Below, one piece after another: positions 55,231 to 64,000 of a DNA stretch of 64,000 bases; the stretch's first letter is position 1, and each line of letters starts with the position of its first letter. The translations under genes and the position numbers were made by a program. The DNA is taken from assembly GCA_030323885.1 (NCBI GenBank), contig CM059187.1:131322424-131386423 (forward strand), written 5' to 3'. The stretch comes from Branchipolynoe longqiensis. Lineage: Eukaryota > Annelida > Polychaeta > Phyllodocida > Polynoidae. The notes under the pieces were generated by a model that saw only the letters and a program-made list of their open reading frames with translations, ran no database searches and was not told the origin of the DNA.

Positions 55231-55487
55231 GACACACATGTCCTAAGCCCGAAGACATATCCTATTCATCGGAATTACCCATTTGTGTTATTTCAGGATT
55301 TGTAGCATTTCTATTCAGAATTCTTCGTCATTGTACGGGTCGTTATATTTTAAACTCAATGGATATCTGGCGCTTATAATAAAATAAACATTCTTGCCCT
55401 CGATCATCAAACAGTCTCAAACTTGCCATCGTGTCCGCATTGCTGAGATGGTCGGTAGAAGGCGTATATACTGTTGTGGGGGGTGAT
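55231..55487. other. Unassigned DNA
   Basis: No recognised feature. Confidence 0.35.
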
Positions 55488-56045
55488 GGAAATGGGAAAT
55501 ATTGATCCTCGAGCGGGAATCGAACCCATATATCTTGCATTCTAGGAAATGGGAAATATTGAGCCTAGAGCGGCAATCGAACCCACATATCTTGGATTCT
55601 AGGCCAGTGTGCTAAGCATTACACAAACTCGGCTCCCTGAAATCACCACCATAGCCCGCCTACCTGTCTATGTGGCTACTTGTCTGAGCGGTCAGTGCAT
55701 ACAACTACACTCATCACTCTGGAATTGTAAATCTTTGAATGTTTGCAATTACATACATACATGCAATGACCTCACATGTACATATACAGGGTAGGTTCAA
55801 CGACCATACAGCACATAGCTTGTAGAGGATCCTAGTCATGGAACCAGTGTTTTCAGGGGGTTATGCAAATTGGAAATATTGCGCCTAGAGCCGGAATCGA
55901 ACCCACATCTCTTGCATTCCGGGTTAGTATGCTAACCATTACACCACCTAGGTTCCCTGATGTCACCACCCTCCCCACCTCCCAACGCCTACCTGTCTAT
56001 GCAGCTCTTTGTCTGAGAGAGGTCGGTGCATATTACTGCAATGCA
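55488..56045 (-). mobile_element. SINE-A tandem dimer with extra partial unit
   Basis: tRNA-like segments lie at about 55564-55634 and 55882-55953 (period about 318), with heads near 55690 and 56040. A third, partial tRNA-like piece at 55500-55545 repeats the flanking GGAAATATTGA unit after about 61 bp. The organisation matches the 49.5-50.0 kb dimer, though the copies are more diverged. Confidence 0.8.
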
Positions 56046-57319
56046 AATGCTCCATACAAATCGTGACCTTGCATAGGGAATAGCGCAGGGGCTTTGTTAC
56101 TACATGAACAGAGTTTGCACACTCTTGAAAAGGCCTTGAATTGGAATGTGTCTCTTGAACAGGCCTTGGATTTGGTTACTGAATAGCTCTATGAATCCTG
56201 ATACAACTTACTGAATCCATGCGTCTAAAATTGCCTGAGGGGGGACACGGGGCATTGCTTCGTGATCTATATGTCGTGTATATAAACGGCGCTTCATGTT
56301 GAACTGGGCATGGCCATGCCATCAGTCTCGTTAAACCAGTTCACTTAAGCGTCGCCAGCGTGCATTCATGCCTAACGTTACCGGTGCTTCTAAAGACTCT
56401 CTCTGATCAAGCTTAGGCACACTCTTGTAACAGGTCAGTGTCCGCCGGAGCGGACTCGATGACTGTGCAAGCGCCCCCTCGTGCGGTGGCGCTGGCGTGT
56501 TCCAGGTTCACCCCAGACACTGCTGAGGGACCTGCGGCTGGTTACAACCGCGTGTAATGAGTACGGGCGATGGGTGCTTGGCTACAACTGGTCTGGGTGC
56601 GGCAGTATGCGTTTAGCGAACTATGCACCGTCCGTGGGGCCCTCGGAGTGTGCTAGGTAGTGACCTTGAAAGGTCATTGTCTACCTCCTTCTGGACCCGA
56701 TGGACACGTCAGTTCAATAAAGTGGGCGGTTCTGCTGAACACAAGCAGACTTTAGACATTAGCCATATTTCTCATTATGTTCTTGTTGTTTTCTTTGGGC
56801 CAAATGCTGCTTTTTGTTGTTGCTTTTCTTGGGGTAAACCTTTGTAGTCATCTGAATGCAATCCTACTTCAGCGTTGATGCCCTGGTCTTTAGACATGCT
56901 TAACTTCAGTCATTTACACAATTTAATTACAAGAACAATTTTAAGCTAACAAAATAATGATATTGCTTTCAAGTAATGACCCATGACCTGCGGATCATGC
57001 CCTTGCGCTCTATCCTCTCGGGGTGTGATATATCTGCTCAGGACGATGTAGTCGGGCAGTGTATGCGTTTAATGTATGGGGTGTTTTAGGTAGTCTTCAA
57101 GGCAGTGTTGTATCAATATAATCAGAGTTTAGGTAAAATCCAAATGTAGCTAATTAAGTGGTTGTGATGTATCTAGATTGTAGCAAATGTTCAGGTTCTA
57201 GATTACTATATGACAATCTGAGATCTTTGTAAATTGTTAAAGGATGTATGGTGGGATTTGTTGGTTAACATTGGTATGTTGGGTATATGTATAATTATTA
57301 GTACACTAGCGCTGATTGG
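56046..57319. other. GC-moderate unassigned DNA with TATA box
   Basis: TATAAA lies at 56281-56286. 56400-56720 is GC-rich with CGCCGGAGCGGACTC and CCCCTCGTGCGGTGGCGC. No ORF with a known domain is seen. It could be an unrecognised LTR or a host promoter. Confidence 0.4.
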
Positions 57320-57795
57320 TGTGCAGGTATTGCAGGTATAGCAATACCTCAGGGAGTTTGACGCCCCTGCCCTGCAGAGTTGTAAACCACTGCCTTGTGG
57401 TACAGGTTCTTGACAGAACCGAAGGCTAAGGGAGCAAACCCTAAACAGAAAACGATGTCACTGTGGCAGCATTAAGGGTGGTTGATGTATGGAACTCCCA
57501 ACATCTCCCGACCAACCACTGCAGGGACAAATAGTTTTGCGCCTGTCTTGACATGTTCTTGCCGGTGTGAAACCTCTATTTGTTCCCGGAGAGAGTGCCA
57601 CTGGTAACTTGCAAAAGCCAGCAGCACTTCAACACTTTTGCAGGCAGCTTTCATCAAATGTACAACTGCAGAGAGACATTAAGGCCGACTCATGGATGCA
57701 ACTCTCACAGCAGAGAGCTAAATGGAAAGCGGCAGTCAAATAATGAAAGCAGTCTTTGTCGCATTGCGACCGACAGCATGATGATGATGATGATG
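57320..57795 (+). mobile_element. PER repeat, copy 3 (longest)
   Basis: It begins with a broken form of the palindrome (GTATTGCAGGTATAGCAATA), has the shared body, an additional GACTCATGGATGCAACTCTC block, and ends CATGATGATGATGATGATGA. The ATG/GAT tail resembles LINE 3' ends. Confidence 0.8.
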
Positions 57796-59149
57796 AGCGC
57801 TGATTGTCAGTGCATGTGTGCACTTGTTTGATGTGTAGGTTGGGTGGGATGAGGTGGCGATTAACTACACTTGTCCAAATATCATCAGTACTGGAAGTCT
57901 GTTTTTCTTAGTTAGTGGCAGCTGCATTTATGTATGCAAAATAATATAAATGAGAAAATTAGGAAGTATACGTTGGTGATTAATATAATTAATTATATAT
58001 TTCCAGCATTATCGTTAGAGGAAACAACAATTGTGGATTGATATCAAACTGCACACCAACCAAATCTAGTTGTATATCGGTCCGCAAAAGAGAAGTCATG
58101 TGACCTTAATAGCGAAAACATAACTTTATTTATTGAATACCCCCGTTGATATCACCTTTCTTATTATGGTGAAACACCAACATTGTAATAACTTTAATTA
58201 GGATTGAATAGTTGAACTGACAGAAGGTTCGGACAACATTCTTCTCCATTTCTGTTCTTGCTTCTTTATATGGGACTATTGTTTCTAAATATGGGACTAT
58301 TTATTTCGTAGTATGTACATATCTGCTAACTCCAAGTCACCGATATACAGAGCAACAATGCCCTTACTGCTACCAGAGGAGACAGTCTTTATTAGTATAT
58401 ATATATATATATAACAGGATGACAATAGTCTGAATCCTCTGAGCGTGGCAATGCTAATCTTTGCTCGTTGTCATGGGGAATGAAATAGTCGAAGGTAGGA
58501 CTTATAACAGCCAGATTATTGGCATTGTGTGGCTGCTGTCCTGTGCAATCACACTTTTAAAAAAGTAGCTGGTCCCCGGGCACAGTGGCTCCTTGTTTTG
58601 TATATGCCACCTGCGTAGCATTTACTACTGGGATATCCAGACGTAGTTTTTTTTATATTGGCTTTCCCCAGCGCCCTCTCCTCAAGTCAAGTCTTCTGAG
58701 AACAAAAATATATATATTTGAAAAAAAAGTGAATGATTTGAAGTATACTGAGTCAAATGTCATGGGTTGGATGGGTTAGTACAGCGGTGGTGAAATTTAG
58801 ATATCGTATTTCCGGTTGGGAGTAGCCTGGTCGACTTAGAGGGTCCTGCTGTTGGTACACCAGGCAGATGCCTGCTGAGCAGGGCACAGTGCTGTATATG
58901 CGGCGTCTCGGGAGCTGTTACCACGGTTGCGCACACCACCCGCTGCAATGAAGGCGTTCTGCGCATGTCTGCCATGCATACTGCACCGGGCAGTGAATAC
59001 ACGGTGCACTGCGGAGCCGGCTTTAGTAGTAATCCATCGCTGTTCTACAGGTTGAGGTCGATGCAGGATTGGTGTGATGGTGGTGGAGGTGCAAGGAAAC
59101 GAGGAACTGAATGGTGTAGGGAAGAGAAAAAAGAAGCCCTAATTTGGAA
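57796..59149. other. Unassigned DNA
   Basis: AT-rich, with TA microsatellite at 58396-58414. 58830-59040 is GC-moderate (GCGGCGTCTCGGGAGC, CTGCAATGAAGGCGTTC) with no domain recognised. Confidence 0.4.
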
Positions 59150-60800
59150 ATAATTAATTGAAATTGCAATTAAAGTAGAATTTGTCTTGCACGGTGTTGG
59201 TCTTGATGCACATATAAAAAAAAAGAAAAAAGTGTGCAATTAAATTAGAATTAGTTGTGCACGGCGTTGGTATTGATGCATATATAACACACATTCAGTG
59301 TGCAATTAAAGTAGAATTTGTCTTGCATAGTTTACCCTTAATGCACTGCACACATAGCAAACAGCCACAGTATATTTAAAGTGGAATTTATCTTGCATAG
59401 TTTAGCCTTAATGCACTGCACACATAGCAAACAGCCACGGTATAATTAAAGTAGAATATGTCTTGCATAGTTTAGCCTTAATGCACTGCACACATAGCAA
59501 ACAGCCACAGTATAATTAAAGTGGAATTTCTCTTGCATAGTTTAGCCTTAATGCACTGCACACATAGCAAACAGCCACGGTATAATTAAAGTAGAATATG
59601 TCTTGCATAGCTTAGCCTTAATGCACTGCACACGTAACAAACAGCCACAGAATAATTAAAGTAGAATTTGTCTTGCATAGTTTAGCCTTAATGTACTGCA
59701 CACAATGCAAACAGCCACAGTATAATTAAAGTAGAATGTGTCTTGCATAGTTTAGCCTTAATGCACTGCACACATAGCAAACAGCCACGGTATAATTAAA
59801 GTAGAATCTGTCTTGCATAGTTTAGCCTTAATGCACTGCACACATAGCAAACAGCCACGGTATAATTAAAGTAGAATTTGTCTTGCATAGTTTAGCCTTA
59901 ATGCACTGCACACATAGCAAACAGCCACGGTATAATTAAAGTAGAATTTGTCTTGCATAGCTTAGCCTTAATGTACTGCACACATAGCAAACAGCCACAT
60001 TATAATTAAAGTGGAATTTCTCTTGCATAGTTTAGCCTTAATGCACTGCACACATAGCAAACAGCCACGGTATAATTAAAGTAGAATATGTCTTGCATAG
60101 TTTAGCCTTAATGCACTGCACACATAACAAACAGCCACAGAATAATTAAAGTAGAATTTGTCTTGCATAGTTTAGCCTTAATGCACTGCACACAATGCAA
60201 ACAGCCACAGTATAATTAAAGTAGAATGTGTCTTGCATAGTTTAGCCTTAATGCACTGCACACATAACAAACAGCCACGGTATAATTAAAGTAGAATCTG
60301 TCTTGCATAGTTTAGCCTTAATGCACTGCACACAATGCAAACATCCACAGTATAATTAAAGTAGAATGTGTCTTGCATAGTTTAGCCTTAATGCACTGCA
60401 CACATAGCAAACAGCCAAGGTATAATTAAAGTAGAATTTGTCTTGCATAGTTTAGCCTTAATGCACTGCACACATAACAAACAGCCACGGTATAATTAAA
60501 GTAGAATTTGTCTTGCATAGTTTAGCCTTAATGCACTGCACACATAGCAAACAGCCACGGTATAATTAAAGTAGAATTTGTCTTGCATAGTTTAGCCTTA
60601 ATGCACTGCACACATAGCAAACAGCCATGGCATAATTAAAGTAGAATTTGTCTTGCATAGTTTAGCCTTAATGCACTGCACACATAACAAACAGCCACGG
60701 TATAATTAAAGTAGAAGTTGTATTGTGTGGATTTGGCTTTGATGCACACATAACAAACAGTCATGGTGCAATTAAAGTAGAATTTGTCTTGCACGATTTT
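59150..60800 (+). repeat. 70-bp satellite with higher-order repeat
   Basis: About 20 units of 70 bp run from 59331 to 60730 (anchor TTTAGCCTTAATGCACTGCA). More diverged units of variable length lie at both edges (59150-59330, 60731-60800). Variant bases show units 3-7 repeated as units 10-14, a 490-bp higher-order period. Confidence 0.95.
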
Positions 60801-62940
60801 TCCCTTGATACACATACAACAAACAGTCGCTGGAGGGTTAGGTAAACGCGATGGGGAAACTATTAGTGAACACCAACAGCAGCACCGCAGGTTTCATCAG
60901 CGTTGCTCATCGCACAACCTAATCTTGCGCACAAAGGCGTGCGTGCACCCAGCTCACACCGTGAGGGTGCACAGTGAACCCGAGGACCCGCGCCGTCACG
61001 CGAGCCCTGTGTGCGCGACGCGCCCCGTCGCGCCGTGTCGCGCCACACACCAAGCAGGCCGGCCGTCTAACTAGATTCCACCAGATTCCACTAGATTCCA
61101 CCGCGCCTAGATCAAAGATGATCGAAGCCTACGATGCAGTGTGCCGACCCGGGTGAACGAGCGGTTTGCCAGGCAGCGGGGGATGGGTGGTCGGTGGGGG
61201 TGGGGGTGGGGTGGGGAGCGGAAGGCCACTAGTCAACAGACCGCGGTGCCTGTACACAAGTGTAAGTTAATAAAGGGAAATGATTGCTACTTCTGGGCCT
61301 GTCATTATAACAGTCTAGTCATGTGGTGGTATAGTATGTGTATATTATACATTTGGTGATGTATTATTCTATTTTATTATGCACATATTTATGACTCAGC
61401 ATTGCTAATAATTTGATTGTGTGTACATTCTATGGTTTTGACTACATATATCTAATGAATAGATTGTAATTGTGTTATTAAATATTATTATGGGTACCTG
61501 GTCAGACAGGTGTTATTTTCCTGTTATATGATGGGTACGTCTGGTACATATTTATATGACTGATGACGCATCTCAATATGTATTAAATAGATACATATCA
61601 ATAACATGTATTATTGTATTTATTATGTATATGTGTATATGTATATATATATATATATATATTATGTACATATGTATATATGAATACAGGTATTATTTAT
61701 GTATATATATGGGTACAGTTGTTCTTAATGTGTTAATGGACCTATGTATATATATGATTTGTATGTACATATGTTATTAAATATTCATCATGTGTATATA
61801 GCCATACGTTGTCTTAATTTGCTCATGTATCTTTATAAATATGATGTGTATGGTGAGAAGAAGTGTTAGTTTACCTACATATTTGTATATATGTTGTGTA
61901 TGTCTGATGCATAGTACTATTTTTGAAGTTGTGTGTCAATATATATTACATAATATATATTAATCAAATATAAATGTGTCCCATATTGTGAATTGTACAT
62001 ATACAGGGATACAGGTGTTAATAAGCAGGGGATGAGTCATTCCCTTCGAATGAAATGAAATCCCAACATTGCGACGAATGCACTACACAATCAGGCCAAA
62101 TGACTTTGACTATGGAACAACCCACCTGGTTTATGCCTGTGTTACAAATGATGTGGTCGCCATACAGTGGTGTGGTCTGCGGTGTGTATTGGCGTCCATG
62201 GAACTGTTACGGCGTTGAGGTCTCCAGTTTATCTATTCACAAAATGTGCGGTCACCGCAATGCATAGGACACCCACTGTACAGTGCCTTATGTTATTTTG
62301 TGTGTCACGGCACAATCACAGATAAGACCGCTTAATGCATTTTTGTATTCACAATTTCTATCCATTATTGCACAAACATACTATTCTGTTAAGAATAGAA
62401 AATGGTGTGATTGCAGTGGGATTGTGGCCTGTGGCGTTGCAATTTTCCAAAGTTAAGATAACTTCAGCTTTTTAAAAAAGCAATCCCTTACAGCGAGCAA
62501 AGAAACATACGGTCACCATACAGCCACCTTATCGCATCGTATGGTCGCTGCACGGTTTTGATGATGTGGTGAATTACGGCCGCCGCAAGCACGCCGCAAG
62601 GCATTTATGACCAAGCCATTAGTGGTCGACATGTTTTCCTTGAAGAATAAAGATCAAGGTTCGATCCGCATCCGGTTCAGCTGTTCGGTTATCCATTTGT
62701 GTTAGCTTGAACTCATGCGCTATAGCTCGACAAGACCTACGCGTGCTATACCGCGAGGTAGGCGTACTTGATATGCACCAATGCTATACTTTGCTTGGGG
62801 GATATTCCCGTCTAGATCACGGGTGTCGTAAGACACACCCTACCATACCTAATAGCACAGCGGATGCACAAGTGGATTACAACTATAATATATGCAGGTG
62901 AGATGACGCAGCTTGATGGAAAGGGTGATATATACCTTAG
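60801..62940. other. Non-coding, CG-rich then AT-rich
   Basis: 60930-61130 is CpG-rich (GCGCGACGCGCCCCGTCGCG) and ends with tandem AGATTCCAC words. 61380-62000 is rich in TATG/TATA simple sequence. A degenerate tRNA-like head may lie at 62590-62690 (AAGGTTCGATCCGCATC). Confidence 0.5.
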
Positions 62941-62944
62941 CACC

Positions 62945-63125
62945 ATTTAAAGTCATATCAGGATGGGATCCACATTAATACAGTGCTCAATGTATGTTTA
63001 CTTCAGAACGACCAGTGGTATTCTTTCTTCGGGGATATTCCAGTATGGCTGCATAGTGCTGACCCAGTGGGATACCCATTTCATTGGTGATGTGGCCGAA
63101 TATCTCACCTCGTGCGATTAGCATG
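62945..63125 (-). mobile_element. SINE-B, strongly diverged
   Basis: AAAGTCATATCAGGATGGGA and ATAGTGCTGACCCAGTGGGA match the body in reverse, with an internal rearrangement. Confidence 0.5.
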
Positions 63126-64000
63126 ATATTAAACTAATCTATTCTTCCTAAAAACTAGTAATTATGACAATAGCAATAACAAGATAATACCATTTCATTA
63201 TAATATACTCGTACGTGCCATAATTTATTCATTGAATAACATCTTTTGTCAGCGCAGTGGCACTGGGCTTATGGCCACGTGACTATACAGTGATTTACAA
63301 TATATATATATATATATATATATATGTGGGTGTGCAATGTGATATTGTCATCAGCAGCTAGTCCATATCAACCGATATGATAACGCTATTCATTTCAAGA
63401 CTTACCTATGGTATATTTTGAAAGTTCACATATGAGATAGCAATTATATGCTGTAGTATACATTAACAAAAGGCTAAAGGTAGGAATGATTGAGGCGTAC
63501 AAATGGCAGAATCTGTTAAGGGAATCTATGTAAGTGTAGTTTGAAGTTGGGCATGATGGGGCGGGTAGTGGGAATTGGAATGTGTGGGGCAAAATATGTA
63601 TATCTGAGTATTGATTACAACATTAAGGTGTGGAGTGGTTTGGTTATAGTTTCACTTCATGGCTTTGACTTGGTTTATTGTCATATATGTTGTTGCGGAT
63701 GGGGGGGGGGGGTTAAGGTTTCGAGATGCAATAGTAGTAGAATGGTCGGTTTATACTATTAGATGGAGTGTTTTTTAGGGATATAGTTTGTAGATGCAAT
63801 TGTAGTAGAAGGGTTTGTTTATTCTGTTAGATGGAGTGTGTTAGATGGATGTCTTTATAAGCCTAAGACCTAGGATGTGTTTTTGACTATTTGAAGTAGT
63901 TCGGGAATTGAAGTAGGTTGTTACTAATGTGTTATGCAGCACCAATGCCACCCCACATTGTGATAGTCACGTGATAATCGGACTATGCTAAGTTTGATTG
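63126..64000. other. Unassigned DNA with R5 fragment and microsatellite
   Basis: 63225-63290 carries an R5-like fragment (AATAACATCTTTTGTCAGCG). A TA microsatellite lies at 63301-63325 and a G-run at 63700-63711. A direct repeat of about 70 bp (GTAGTAGAATGGTC / GTAGTAGAAGGGTT) occupies 63725-63850. Confidence 0.5.

Noticed and set aside
59331..60730. CRISPR-like array with 70-bp spacing
   Set aside because: The whole 70-bp unit is conserved with no variable spacers; it is a satellite.

Overview
This window is eukaryotic, almost certainly invertebrate metazoan, and very rich in repeats. I recognise no host protein-coding gene, rRNA gene or stand-alone tRNA gene. The evidence is the density of microsatellites (long AT/TA tracts, AC/GT tracts, G-runs), several tRNA-derived SINE families, decayed non-LTR and LTR retroelements, many short inverted-terminal-repeat elements, and tandem satellites. 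A short fragment near 44593-44658 resembles, from memory, a SINE common in molluscs. A mollusc is therefore plausible but not proved.

The one intact coding unit is a tyrosine-recombinase retrotransposon at 2537-8154, minus strand, about 5.6 kb. It carries gag (ATG at 7922), a reverse transcriptase/RNase H frame that overlaps the end of gag in the -1 frame, and a tyrosine recombinase. The repeats have the split direct layout A1-ORFs-B1-A2-B2 typical of Ngaro/PAT elements. Both A copies (214 bp) and both B copies (113 bp) look identical by eye and all three frames are open, so the insertion is young and possibly active. I see no methyltransferase, which favours Ngaro over DIRS/PAT. The element sits inside an older repeat, which itself sits inside a TTAA-flanked MITE. 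Two other loci (about 18.66 kb and 22.05 kb) keep a recognisable terminus of related elements, including a terminal hairpin whose stem is preserved while its loop differs.

Layout. 0-2.5 kb: MITE fragments and AT-rich DNA. 2.5-8.2 kb: the Ngaro-type element. 8.2-16 kb: MITE remainder, SINEs, a 644-bp TIR element with a GGTTGTTT array, and a LINE 3' UTR. 16-25 kb: SINEs, CAGT-type MITEs, a GCATTC-array TIR element, remnants of Ngaro-like termini and two LTRs. 25-34 kb: CAC/CAA-rich tract, decayed LINE ends, a third LTR and SINEs. 34-39 kb: CpG-rich patch, three 421-bp tandem units, and four about 172-bp tandem units. 39-50 kb: second GCATTC element, G-rich minisatellite, LINE C-terminus, and a GGTCCGG foldback. 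49-56 kb: tandem dimers of a tRNA-type SINE, a LINE with endonuclease and RT remnants, and a decayed LTR retroelement (R-U5 of an LTR, gag and a DTG-to-DPG protease). 56-64 kb: a palindrome-bearing repeat, a 70-bp satellite with higher-order structure, and AT-rich DNA.

How the parts work together applies only to the mobile elements. Gag, RT/RH and recombinase would act in cis-linked replication of the Ngaro-type element. The SINEs and MITEs depend on enzymes not found here. A few CpG-rich or YY1-like patches are the only candidate host regulatory DNA. Boundaries of decayed repeats are approximate, because they were read by eye without alignment.
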